Shown here: one piece after another, positions 53,953 to 62,189 of the stretch
Numbering within the stretch: the first letter of the stretch is position 1
Layout: the number at the start of each line of letters is the position of its first letter
Assembly (NCBI GenBank): GCA_012522475.1
Contig: JAAYKH010000011.1
Location: 1 to 64,000 of the forward strand
DNA from: Chloroflexota bacterium
GTDB taxonomy: Bacteria; Chloroflexota; Anaerolineae; Anaerolineales; Anaerolineaceae
Length of the DNA stretch: 64,000 nt
Direction: 5' to 3'
Program-made: the position numbers and the translations under genes
Notes under the pieces: model-generated
The model's database searches: none
Told to the model about the DNA's origin: nothing
What the model saw: the letters and a program-made list of their open reading frames with translations, nothing else

Positions 53953-54594
53953 ATGAAGAATAAATCCCCTATCATCAAAGTCAATATCTTGGTTTGTTTT
54001 CTGGTTATATTGCTGTTAACAGCGTGCGGCCCAGGCAAGCCCGTGCAGAATGTGAGAGAAGATGAATCCACTACGGTTGATGTCCCAGCCGACCCCCCCA
54101 CAGAAAGCGAGAGCCAGCCACCTTCTGATGAAGTCGTTTGGATGGAAGACATGGTTTACCCGGGAGCAGAATTTTTGCTGGAAGTGGATGGGATTGGCGG
54201 ACCGATGAGTCCATGGCGATTCTATACGGTACCCAATGCCAGCGGGGAAGAGTTGGCTGAATATTACAAACAGCAGCTCTACTGGTTTGATGTTGAACGT
54301 GATGAAATCGTTGATGGAATCAGATACCTAAGTTTGACACATCCTGAGCCTATGGCTTTTATGGACAGTGTTGAGGTGGACGGTCTTGAGGCTATTGAGG
54401 AGATGAAAGAGATCTCGAAAGCCATGGATGGATCTTTACTGAGCGTAGAGGTTGCCCATTCTAATTACGGTCATGGTATGGACCGCTTGGGTTTTGCTGT
54501 TGCCGCGCACGGCATCGCTGATCAGATCCCTCCAAACACAACCATCATCGTTCTGGAGTATTATAAGGATTTATACTCCCTATTAGATTATTAA
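53953..54594 (+). CDS. Lipoprotein related to the duplicated-domain lipoprotein
   Basis: A 213-residue lipoprotein. The signal peptide (VNILVCFLVILLLTAC) has its lipid Cys near residue 26, followed by an acidic/Pro linker (DVPADPPTESESQPPSDE). One copy of the VYPGA...EELAEYYKQQL domain (about 70-125) matches the repeats of the lipoprotein at 19036 in style: short beta hairpin, WRFYTVPNASGEELAEYY, then a hydrophobic tail (RLGFAVAAHGI). RBS AAGGAGA. It lies between the two transposon remnants. Function unknown. Confidence 0.82.
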   Translation: MKNKSPIIKVNILVCFLVILLLTACGPGKPVQNVREDESTTVDVPADPPTESESQPPSDEVVWMEDMVYPGAEFLLEVDGIGGPMSPWRFYTVPNASGEELAEYYKQQLYWFDVERDEIVDGIRYLSLTHPEPMAFMDSVEVDGLEAIEEMKEISKAMDGSLLSVEVAHSNYGHGMDRLGFAVAAHGIADQIPPNTTIIVLEYYKDLYSLLDY

Positions 54595-54838
54595 CCTGCC
54601 CCTGATTGGCTAGTGTAACATTTTTTCTGTGAAACCATAAAAATGTAGATGACACTATCCTTTCAAAAGTTAGCCCAACAACCAGGAAAAGATAAAAAAG
54701 TCTCCAAGAGTGGTTTTAAATTACCAAGTGAATAACTGGAAGAACTGGCAGCCTGGCACAACAAGCCATTTCGTCCATCTGTAGTTGGACGCGCGTTATG
54801 AAAAAGTTAGTTAGGTGAGAAGCGTACGGGATGCGCCC
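54595..54838. other. Gap with a hairpin, no gene
   Basis: TAGTGTAACATTTTT (54612) and AAAAATGTAGATGACACTA (about 54639-54657) form an imperfect inverted repeat that can fold, or may be the end of another decayed insertion. Neither strand has a convincing frame. Confidence 0.4.
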
Positions 54839-55041
54839 TAATAAAGCTCCCTGACAATAACTATTGAAAAAGGCGCGTACTTGATCGTCCGTCATCTTTT
54901 TGTGAAGTTGAGACATCGATTTCTCCAGTTTCTGAGAAATCCACCCAATCATGCATCTTTTGTGATGATTTCAACGGTTCACTTTTCAGCTTTAAATGGC
55001 TTACTTTTCAAGTTTAAACAGTTCGCTTTTGAAGTTTAAAT
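54839..55041 (-). mobile_element. Transposon remnant copy B (5' end only)
   Basis: The same sequence as copy A over about 130 bp: MSQLHKKMTDDQVRAFFNSYCQGAL on the minus strand from about 54914. The alignable part stops at 54839, near where copy A begins to frameshift. Upstream (to the right) lie three 22-bp repeats at 54976-55041 instead of two. Only the transposase start and one end are left. Confidence 0.65.
54976..55041. repeat. Three 22-bp tandem end repeats, copy B
   Basis: Units: ggttcacttttcagctttaa (54976), ggcttacttttcaagtttaa (54998), agttcgcttttgaagtttaa (55020), each 22 bases. The last one ends 6 bp before the -35 of the DUF488 gene. Confidence 0.8.
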
Positions 55042-55047
55042 GTATCG

Positions 55048-55077
55048 TTGATTTTTTAATCGAAAACCATGTATAAT
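55048..55077 (+). promoter_or_regulatory. Promoter of the DUF488 gene, probably leaderless
   Basis: TTGATT, 18-bp spacer, TATAAT, ending five bases before ATG 55083. No RBS fits. The -35 abuts the transposon end repeats. Confidence 0.7.
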
Positions 55078-55082
55078 AAAGT

Positions 55083-55565
55083 ATGGCTCAGACAATCTAT
55101 ACTGTCGGGCATAATAGCCTGAATTTTATGCAGTTCATGTCACTGATCCAGGCCAACAACATCACCCACATCGTCGATATTCGGAGCATACCTTACAGCA
55201 AATATGCGCCCTGGAGCGATAAGTCGCGCTTGGCTGATTTATTGCGACCCTTCAAAATTAATTACACTTATTTAGGTCACAAACTTGGGGGTAAAAATAT
55301 CCGGTCGGGGAAATTTTCCAATCAGAAGCGATTGCCTTCGCAAGCGGTATATAACGAAGGCATTAAAGTATTGGTCGAGCTCTCAATGCGAAGCCACCTG
55401 GCCATTATGTGCGCCGAAGGCGATCCCGGAAAATGCCATCGTCAGCATACAATCGCTCAAACACTGCTTGAATCCGGCGCGAAGGTCCTTCACATCCTGA
55501 AAGATGGAAGCATCAAAGAAGCGTGGAGAGTGGAAAGCGCACCAGACCAACCCACCCTGTTTTAA
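55083..55565 (+). CDS. DUF488 family protein
   Basis: A 160-residue cytoplasmic protein. Family marks: IYTVGHNSLNFMQFMSLIQ at the N-terminus, VDIRSIPYSKY (about 32-42), YLGHKLGG (about 61) and IMCAEGDPGKCHRQHTIA (about 109-126) with two Cys and a His that give the family a metal-binding or active-site look. The biochemical role is unknown. The start ATG follows a -10 box by 5 bp, so the mRNA is probably leaderless. Confidence 0.9.
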   Translation: MAQTIYTVGHNSLNFMQFMSLIQANNITHIVDIRSIPYSKYAPWSDKSRLADLLRPFKINYTYLGHKLGGKNIRSGKFSNQKRLPSQAVYNEGIKVLVELSMRSHLAIMCAEGDPGKCHRQHTIAQTLLESGAKVLHILKDGSIKEAWRVESAPDQPTLF

Positions 55566-55643
55566 TCGGTATTAAAATTTACTGTATAATTGGGAGATCT
55601 AAACCACCTGTTTCATGCCTTAACCAAGTAGCGAGGTGAAGCT

Positions 55644-57233
55644 ATGTCAAAACGAAAACTGGTTCCTCTGATCATCATCCTTTTAATCATCCTGTCTGGA
55701 TGCCATTTCCCCAACAAACCCTGGGTCCTGGTTGAGTTCACCAACCTTGAAGATGAGCAGCAGGTACTTCTAAACGAAGAGCTCCACATTATCGCTCTGG
55801 CGCGATCCTCACAAGGTATTGCCAAAGTTGAACTGTTTATCAACGGCACATTGGAAAGCATCGATGCACCCATCATGGGTCATCCTCGCGAACATACCGT
55901 TGACCTGCCTTTTATCCCTACTGCGGAAGGCGATTTACGCATTACAGCGATAGCATCTGACCGTAAGGGGACAGTTTCAGAACCTCTCACCATTAACCTG
56001 ACTGTGGTCACATCCCTCGATGAGACCGATGCAGAAACCACGCTGACCCCAACGATATCTCAAGAAGAGCTCGCTCAAACCCAAACAGCCCAGGCGGGTT
56101 GTACTAACAGCGCTTCGTTTGTCGAGCATATCACCATTCCGGAGGGGACGCAGATTTCTGCCAACACAAATTTCTCCAAGATCTGGCGAGTGAACAATAA
56201 CGGTACCTGTGATTGGGCCGGCTACCAGGTGATCCACTCAAACGGTAACCCGATGGCTGCAAATTCACCTCAAGCGTTACCGATCGTCAAAGCGGGTGCT
56301 AATGCGGATATTGTCATCGAGATGGCGGCACCACCAACGCCAGGAAGCCACTCGGCTGTCTGGCGCATTCAGGCCGGTGATGGGTCTTTGTTCGGCCCGG
56401 ATCTCGTTGTCAGCATCAATGTCCCTGAACTCCCAACCTCTACCCCCATGCCAACGACAACCCCTACCCAAACACCATCGCCAATACCAACAGCCACACA
56501 AACATGGACACCTATCCCTCCTTCAATCAGCGTCCAGCAAATCACAGAGCAGATCTCCATCCCGTCCCAGTCCACAGGTTTCAAAACCCTCACTTGTCCC
56601 AGCGGGTCAATGGTTGTTTCGGGTGGGTTCTCTCATGATTCGGGTATCTACGTTTGGCAATCGATAAAAAGCGACAATGGCTGGCGTATCACCGCTACCA
56701 ATTCGCACACAAAAACCAGGAAATTAACCATTACAGCCACCTGCTTATTCAATTCGAATGGAACCAGCAGCGCTGCCATCCAAGAAAAACCTGCAAAGGC
56801 AAACGACCTGACCAAAATCACAGTTAGCTGCCCTTCCGGGTCGCTTATCACCGGGGGCGGTTGGGCAGTAGAAAATAATACGCCAATTACAGTCACCAAT
56901 TCATCTAAATCAGAAAACGGGTGGCAGATCGAAATCTTTAATTCAACGAGCAAGTTGCCAAAGGTCACAGCTTATGCTATCTGTATGTCTGGTGTCCCTG
57001 GCGCCACATATCAAATGGAAAACGCAAAGAACGATGTGCCACCAAACAGCACAGCCGGTGCGAATAAGATTTGCCCCTCTGAAAGTAATTTAACCGGGGG
57101 CGGATTCTCAATTGACAGGGAATTGGTGCTGTACCACTCGGCAATTGACGGTGATGGCTGGATAAATTTTGTTTCTAACCCAACCGGTGAGGAGAAACGT
57201 TTGGACACTTTTGCCATCTGCTATCAACCCTAA
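55644..57233 (+). CDS. Lipoprotein with an FW (NBR1-like) domain and a three-fold C-terminal repeat
   Basis: A 529-residue lipoprotein. The signal peptide (LIIILLIILSGC) has its lipid Cys near residue 20. A beta domain (NLEDEQQVLLNEELHIIALARSS, about 30-120) of Ig type follows. At about 152-255 CTNSASFVEHITIPEGTQ...FSKIWRVNNNGTCDWAGY...W-R-I-Q-A-G-D matches the four-tryptophan FW domain, common in Chloroflexota lipoproteins. After a Pro/Thr linker (about 260-300) three copies of about 75 residues repeat: CPSGSMVVSGGFSHD, CPSGSLITGGGWAVE and CPSESNLTGGGFSID, each closing with LTITATCLF, VTAYAIC and LDTFAIC. RBS aggtgaagct. Binding role inferred. Confidence 0.85.
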   Translation: MSKRKLVPLIIILLIILSGCHFPNKPWVLVEFTNLEDEQQVLLNEELHIIALARSSQGIAKVELFINGTLESIDAPIMGHPREHTVDLPFIPTAEGDLRITAIASDRKGTVSEPLTINLTVVTSLDETDAETTLTPTISQEELAQTQTAQAGCTNSASFVEHITIPEGTQISANTNFSKIWRVNNNGTCDWAGYQVIHSNGNPMAANSPQALPIVKAGANADIVIEMAAPPTPGSHSAVWRIQAGDGSLFGPDLVVSINVPELPTSTPMPTTTPTQTPSPIPTATQTWTPIPPSISVQQITEQISIPSQSTGFKTLTCPSGSMVVSGGFSHDSGIYVWQSIKSDNGWRITATNSHTKTRKLTITATCLFNSNGTSSAAIQEKPAKANDLTKITVSCPSGSLITGGGWAVENNTPITVTNSSKSENGWQIEIFNSTSKLPKVTAYAICMSGVPGATYQMENAKNDVPPNSTAGANKICPSESNLTGGGFSIDRELVLYHSAIDGDGWINFVSNPTGEEKRLDTFAICYQP

Positions 57234-57360
57234 CCTGGCATCCGTTCAACCTTTAACAATCCGATGCAGGCACTTTAATCACGTGCCTGCATTTTTTGTG
57301 AAAGCGCCGAGTTTTGAGTATAATAACCTGGCCACTAACAAATATGAGGTTACTGAATTT

Positions 57361-58359
57361 ATGCAAAATCTTTTCAACCAGGCATTAATCGCCAAAACAA
57401 GAGCTGCGCAAACTGCAGAAATAATCCAGCCCGTTCAAATTGGAAACACGTTTCTTCAAAACGAATTGGTCTTTTTTATCAAACCCGAGCTGCTCGATAT
57501 TGAGGATGACGCAAAGGTTTTAAACAGCCTGAAAATGATTGGGGACTTGTTCGCGAAGTATCAGGTTCAGGTTAATGGCTTAGTGATCCTGCCTGGAAAG
57601 GTTTTAGCAGATTATGAGACCATGAATCGACATTATGGGTTCATTAACCAACTTTCACGCCAGGCATCGACGATGGTCAACGACGAAATCCGGCAAGAGA
57701 TGTTCCAGTCCCTGAACGTTGAAGATCATGGTGATCACAAGATTCTAGGAGGACATGAGTTCTTAGAAACTTATTCAAGCGACGTGGAAACATTGAATAA
57801 ACTCTGGTTTGGCCAGGGCGCCCAAAAACTCCGCAGCGGGTTTTATTTTGTAGCCATCAACTATAACGGTGATCCGATCCTGCTCATCAATGGTTTTAAT
57901 CCCTCTCAGTTATTGCATTTCACCCGTGAGGACCACCGAATCATCCTGATGTTAATTCACAGCGATACGGATTGGTACGACCTCAAATTCAACCTGGTTG
58001 GAGACACCTTCCCAGCCCAAGCAAACCTCGATTCGATCCGCGGTCAGCTATTTGCCCACTCAGACCGTTTTGGCCTGGATGACGTTGGGATTAACAGCAA
58101 CGGTGTTCACCTTTCAGCCGGGCCCTTCGAAGCAGCTTTTGAAATCATCAATTTTTTCGGAGATATCCTGCCCTATAACCCCCACACCGACCCCCCGCTA
58201 GTGACAAAGCAGGCCATAAATAGCGGCATAGACCCTGCCATAGCTATGTCGCTTTTAAATAATCCCGAAATTGGTGAAAGCGATCTGTTCTCTGAAACAG
58301 AGAACCTTAATACAGATGCCGCTATTAAGGTTGCCAGAGAAAAATTCATTAATCCATAA
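57361..58359 (+). CDS. Protein with an NDPK-like fold (catalytic His retained)
   Basis: A 332-residue cytoplasmic protein starting at ATG 57361 (GAGG ten bases upstream, TATAAT at 57318). The opening ELVFFIKPELLDIEDD resembles the NDPK start (ALIKPDAV). The late GDTFPAQANLDSIRGQLFAH...NGVHLSAGPFEAAFEIINFF runs parallel to nucleoside-diphosphate kinase GATNPxxAxPGTIRGDFG...NxVHGSDSxEsAerEIxlFF, with His at the catalytic position. The middle (about 100-220) is unlike NDPK, and length is double. It could be a relative with a new role. The SIS-domain gene follows 16 bp after the stop. Confidence 0.72.
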   Translation: MQNLFNQALIAKTRAAQTAEIIQPVQIGNTFLQNELVFFIKPELLDIEDDAKVLNSLKMIGDLFAKYQVQVNGLVILPGKVLADYETMNRHYGFINQLSRQASTMVNDEIRQEMFQSLNVEDHGDHKILGGHEFLETYSSDVETLNKLWFGQGAQKLRSGFYFVAINYNGDPILLINGFNPSQLLHFTREDHRIILMLIHSDTDWYDLKFNLVGDTFPAQANLDSIRGQLFAHSDRFGLDDVGINSNGVHLSAGPFEAAFEIINFFGDILPYNPHTDPPLVTKQAINSGIDPAIAMSLLNNPEIGESDLFSETENLNTDAAIKVAREKFINP

Positions 58360-58375
58360 ACAACGCGAGGTAGTC

Positions 58376-59428
58376 ATGATATCTATTTTAAAATCTTATT
58401 TGTATCAAGAAATTCATCAACAACCAGATGTGATCAACCGGATTCTCACCCAGCCGCAAGATGCCATCAGCGAGCTGGCGCAACAAATCCGGGCACGCGG
58501 GATCGAGCACATTTACATCGCAGCCCGCGGCACCAGCGATAACGCCGCTCGCTACGCGCAATACCTGCTTGGGGCGCACAACCAGATGGTCATCTCCCTG
58601 GCATCACCCAGCCTTTTCACACTTTACCGCCAGCCCCCCAACCTCACTAACACCCTGGTTGTGGGGATTAGTCAAAGTGGGCAGAGCCCGGATATCGTCT
58701 CCGTTCTAGAGGAAGGCAAAAAGCAAGGTGCATTAACTGCAGCCATCACCAACACTGCAGATTCCGCGCTGGGAAACATCGCTGATATCACCCTCGACTT
58801 GCAGGCAGGTGAAGAACGTTCGCTGGCAGCCACGAAAACCTTCACCGCCCAAATCGCCAGCCTGGCGCGCCTGTCCGTGGAGCTCAATCCAACCGAGGAA
58901 CTTCGCCGCGATCTGGCAGAACTCGCCAATGGTTTTGATCAGGTCTTTCAATCGGAGGAACCAATCAGCCAGCTGGTCGAACGCTACCGTTACATGGCCC
59001 AATGCGTGGTCATCAGCCGGGGGTTTAATTTTGCCACGGCTTGTGAATTCGCTATCAAAATGAAAGAACTCACTTACATTCCCACAGATCCCTATTCCAG
59101 CGCAGATTTTCACCATGGTCCTTTTGCCCTTATCGACCGCGGCTACCCAGCGTTCTTAATTGCGCCCAGCGGTCTGCTGGTCTCGGAATTTAAGGCCTTG
59201 GTTGAAAAGCTCCAGCAACGTGCAGCTGAAGTAATCATGATCAGCGACCATCCTGACCTGCTTGCCCTCACCGAACACACCATTGTCCTTCCCAACACCG
59301 TGCCTGAGTGGCTTTCGCCACTCACAACCATTGTTCCCGGGCAGCTATTCGCCATGTATTTGGCGCATACACGCGGGATAGATTTTGATAAACCGCGCGG
59401 ACTGAACAAAGTTACTGAAACCTGGTAA
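58376..59428 (+). CDS. Double SIS-domain sugar isomerase/deaminase-like protein
   Basis: A 350-residue protein of the GlmS isomerase-domain type, without the glutaminase half. First SIS: AARGTSDNAARYA (about 48-60), GISQSGQSPDIV (about 99-110). Second SIS: VISRGFNFATACEFAIKMKEL (about 210-230). The tail LNKVTETW corresponds to the GlmS end (KxVTVE). Start ATG 58376 behind GCGAGG; it overlaps nothing but follows the NDPK-like gene by 16 bp. It might aminate/deaminate or isomerise an amino-sugar phosphate (AgaS/NagB-II-like). Substrate open. Confidence 0.9.
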   Translation: MISILKSYLYQEIHQQPDVINRILTQPQDAISELAQQIRARGIEHIYIAARGTSDNAARYAQYLLGAHNQMVISLASPSLFTLYRQPPNLTNTLVVGISQSGQSPDIVSVLEEGKKQGALTAAITNTADSALGNIADITLDLQAGEERSLAATKTFTAQIASLARLSVELNPTEELRRDLAELANGFDQVFQSEEPISQLVERYRYMAQCVVISRGFNFATACEFAIKMKELTYIPTDPYSSADFHHGPFALIDRGYPAFLIAPSGLLVSEFKALVEKLQQRAAEVIMISDHPDLLALTEHTIVLPNTVPEWLSPLTTIVPGQLFAMYLAHTRGIDFDKPRGLNKVTETW

Positions 59429-59430
59429 GT

Positions 59431-59467
59431 AAAAACGCCACTGGTGATCCCCCTCCTGTGGCGTTTT
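59431..59467. terminator. Terminator shared by the SIS and nitroreductase genes
   Basis: AAAACGCCAC / GTGGCGTTTT with a 16-base loop, flanked by A and T runs, between convergent genes. Confidence 0.8.
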
Positions 59468-59482
59468 ATGACTCATTATTTA

Positions 59483-60061
59483 TTAAATATCCTGTAAAAT
59501 CAGTTCGTCCAATCCCCGTTTAGGCACATGATGAACATCTTTTTCATCCCGATAGTAGGTGGTTTCAGCGCCCTCTTCAATAATATCGACCACAACTGTT
59601 TCCGCTGGTTTCCCCAGGGCAATCACCAACAGGAGTTGATACCGCTCCGGAAGCCCCAGTGCATGGGATAAGGCGTCTCCCCTTGTCGACCCAATCATGC
59701 AGCCGCCCAAACCCGCCTCAACCGCCCCTAATAGTATGCTTTGAGCCGCAATGCCATGGTCAATGCCAAAACCGGCACTGATTGCAGTATCCCCCAAAAT
59801 CAAGATATATGCACTGGGTCGTTCGCCCAGCGCTGGTCCTGGCCAATCCTGCAAATCGCCCGCCCAGCCCAAATGCGGAAAAATTAAATCTTTCATCTCT
59901 GGTGTATTTCTCAACCAGAATTTTAAAGGCTGCCTGTTTCTGGCGGAAGGTGAATATTGAGCCAGGCGGATCAATTCACGCAGCGTTTCGCTGTCAATTC
60001 GGTAACGCTCATCAAATCGTCGATAACTGCGGCTGTTTTGAATCAGGTTGATTAATTTCAT
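59483..60061 (-). CDS. Nitroreductase-family flavoprotein
   Basis: A 192-residue FMN protein of the NfsA/FRase I fold. FMN-contact blocks: RSYRRFDER (about 11-19), ARNRQPLKFWL (about 41), GGCMIGSTRG (about 116-125). The C-terminus has LPERYQLLLVIALGKPAE (about 136). Length matches the family. It would reduce nitro compounds or quinones with NAD(P)H; the native substrate is unknown. ATG 60061 is preceded by aaggagcaatc. Upstream lies a terminator-bearing gap. Confidence 0.9.
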   Translation of the reverse strand: MKLINLIQNSRSYRRFDERYRIDSETLRELIRLAQYSPSARNRQPLKFWLRNTPEMKDLIFPHLGWAGDLQDWPGPALGERPSAYILILGDTAISAGFGIDHGIAAQSILLGAVEAGLGGCMIGSTRGDALSHALGLPERYQLLLVIALGKPAETVVVDIIEEGAETTYYRDEKDVHHVPKRGLDELILQDI

Positions 60062-60394
60062 AATGATTGCTCCTTGTTGTATTTTGTGTCCACTTTAAAA
60101 TTAAACCGGGTTCTTTTATCATTTTCCAAATCATTTTATTGGCCATCTCGCTAATTGGAAAAGGCGGCCACACTACCCAATAATTATAACGAGATACCAG
60201 AGTCGACGATCATAAAAAAGCCCGGTTGGGCCCCAACTTCAAGGGCGCAAAGAAACGCAAGTCTATCCCATCGAAAATGGGCAACCCTGCTAAATCAACA
60301 AACCAAGAAACCAAATATTTTAAATTTGGGTATCAAACGCTGTATTAATTCGTGCAATGAATGGGGAATTCATGCAAATGGTTGGGTAACCTGG
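60062..60394. other. Gap with possible structured leader, no gene
   Basis: 333 bp between recF and the nitroreductase gene. The only clear structure is the hairpin at 60214-60246. The plus-strand stretch around 60245-60295 (CGCAAAGAAACGCAAG, CCCATCGAAAATGGG) can also fold; it superficially resembles c-di-GMP-I aptamer pieces but the blocks are in the wrong order. No convincing reading frame. Confidence 0.4.
60214..60246 (-). terminator. Terminator 3' of recF, or leader terminator of the nitroreductase gene
   Basis: On the minus strand GCCC...GTTGGGGCCCAAC...GGGC is followed by TTTTTT. It stands about 150 bp from both the recF stop and the nitroreductase start. Confidence 0.65.
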
Positions 60395-61612
60395 TTAGCG
60401 ATGATAGGTATCCGTACTGACAAGGCCGTTTTCCACACGCCAGATCGGGTGTGTTTCTGCAAATTCAGGTTCAACCATGGCAAGGTCTGTTGTCGTTAGC
60501 ACAGCTTGCTCACAGTCTGCCAAGCCTTTCAACAGGTCTTTTCGACGTTCCGTGTCCAGTTCAGACATAATCTCATCCAGCAGCAAAACCGGCCATTCAC
60601 CGCTACGTTGATGCAGCCAGTTGACCTCTGCCAATTTCATTGCCAAAAGCGCTGTGCGTCCCTGCCCGCGAGAGCCGAAATCGCCCAGGTCAATTTGGTT
60701 GCTGAGAAACCGCAGTTCATCCCGGTGCGGTCCCACGGTGGTCATACCTCGGGCAATCTCTTCTCCCTGGTTTTGCTTCAAAGCTTCCAGCAGCCCGTCT
60801 TGAATCTCTTCAGATGAAAACCCCGATCGGTCGGCAATCGTCTTCACGGGCAACGCCATCTGTCCATCAGAAACAACAAGCGGGTCGTAAGCCGGCTGGT
60901 AATCCAATCGCAAAACTTCCTGACCGCGGGTCAAAGCATAATGGACGCGTTGGGCTTCAATTTCCATTTCTCGGATAGCAAGAATTCGTTCCCGCATAAT
61001 GAAAGCGCCATGCCTGGCGAGCATGCCATCCCAAACCGCCAGTTGTCCGCGATCTCCGCCGCGTTCGGCCAGTTGTTTAAGCAGTGCATTACGCTGAGAT
61101 AGCGTTTGCGAATAGTCGCCAAGGTGCCTGACATATTGGGGCGACACCTGGGAGATCAGCATATCCAGGTATCGCCGCCGTTCTGCAGGCCCCTCCTCGA
61201 TGATCCTAGCCATTTGAGGCAGAAACAACACCGCATTTAAAGTGCCAATGACCTCACTGAGCTTGCGTTTAACGCCATCCAATAAAACTTCTTTCCTGAA
61301 ACGTAGGTTTCCATTGATGCTGTTGGGTTCCAGAATTAATCGCACCTCAACCCGATGCGTTTGATCCCCCCTTTGGACTTCGCCAACAATTCTGCTGACA
61401 GCAATGTGATCATCAATCGCAGCAAAACTGATCAATTGACGATCAGTGCTGGCATGAAACGAAGTAAACGTTGATAATAAATAAATTGCTTCAAGCAGGG
61501 TTGTCTTTCCCTGTGCATTATCACCCACCAACAGAAAGATTTCCCGGGGAAGCTCAAGGTCCAACCGGGAAAAGCTGCGAAAGTTCGTCAGTGATAAATG
61601 TTTTAAATGCAT
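60395..61612 (-). CDS. recF: DNA replication and repair protein RecF
   Basis: A 405-residue ABC-type ATPase that helps load RecA at gaps. Features: MHLKHLSLTNFRSFSRLDLEL start, Walker A GDNAQGKTTLLEA (about 31-43), the family's QGRTALLAMKLAE (about 308), Walker B VLLLDEIMSELD (about 330). Length is standard. It starts 6 bp after the def stop, so the genes are cotranscribed. Unlike many bacteria it is not near dnaA/dnaN/gyrB. Confidence 0.96.
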   Translation of the reverse strand: MHLKHLSLTNFRSFSRLDLELPREIFLLVGDNAQGKTTLLEAIYLLSTFTSFHASTDRQLISFAAIDDHIAVSRIVGEVQRGDQTHRVEVRLILEPNSINGNLRFRKEVLLDGVKRKLSEVIGTLNAVLFLPQMARIIEEGPAERRRYLDMLISQVSPQYVRHLGDYSQTLSQRNALLKQLAERGGDRGQLAVWDGMLARHGAFIMRERILAIREMEIEAQRVHYALTRGQEVLRLDYQPAYDPLVVSDGQMALPVKTIADRSGFSSEEIQDGLLEALKQNQGEEIARGMTTVGPHRDELRFLSNQIDLGDFGSRGQGRTALLAMKLAEVNWLHQRSGEWPVLLLDEIMSELDTERRKDLLKGLADCEQAVLTTTDLAMVEPEFAETHPIWRVENGLVSTDTYHR

Positions 61613-61618
61613 GGATAA

Positions 61619-62128
61619 CTAAGTGGTTTCCATTTCATCTTCATCCTGGTCCGGGTGCCAGATTTGCTCTGCCCGGTCTGTATATAACACCCCATTGATA
61701 TGATCAATTTCATGCTGGAAAATCCTCGCCAGCCAACCCTCTGCCCGGATTTTCACATTTTTTCCATGCCGGTCCTGGCCGCGCACCGTCACCACCTGCG
61801 CTCGTTCTACCTCGCCGATAAATTCCGGGACAGACAGACAACCTTCTATTCCCAATATGGTTTCTTCAGATTGACTCACAATTTCAGGATTTACCAACGC
61901 GTATAATTGCTTCGGAATGCTATCATCGTCCTCATTGCCAAACTCAACGACAATCACTCGCTTGGAAACACCAACCTGAGGCGCAGCGAGTCCCACACCC
62001 GGGGCCACACGCATGGTTTCAACCATGTCATCAATTAAAATTTGCAATTCTTCATCAAAAACCTCAACCGGTTGTGCCTTTTGACGTAAGACGGTTTCAG
62101 TATAAGGATATATCTTTCGAATGCTCAT
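61619..62128 (-). CDS. def: Peptide deformylase
   Basis: A 169-residue metalloenzyme that removes formyl from nascent Met. All three motifs are present: GVGLAAPQVG (about 45), EGCLSVPE (about 95, metal Cys) and QHEIDHINGVLY (about 136, H-E-x-x-H). Type 1 (bacterial) deformylase by length. It precedes recF by 6 bp and follows the cNMP/bPH2-like gene by 61 bp. Confidence 0.97.
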   Translation of the reverse strand: MSIRKIYPYTETVLRQKAQPVEVFDEELQILIDDMVETMRVAPGVGLAAPQVGVSKRVIVVEFGNEDDDSIPKQLYALVNPEIVSQSEETILGIEGCLSVPEFIGEVERAQVVTVRGQDRHGKNVKIRAEGWLARIFQHEIDHINGVLYTDRAEQIWHPDQDEDEMETT

Positions 62129-62189
62129 CGTATTTGCTCCCGTTGCATTTTACCAGTAAATTTTCATGACCGTTATCAACGATCTGTTT

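Noticed and set aside
60219-60300. c-di-GMP-I riboswitch
   Set aside because: Pieces such as CGCAAAG and CCCATCGAAAATGGG are present but in the wrong order, and no gene lies in a position to be regulated on that strand.
60155-60499. Plus-strand frame opposite the nitroreductase-recF gap
   Set aside because: It overlaps the recF end antisense, has poor composition and no RBS.
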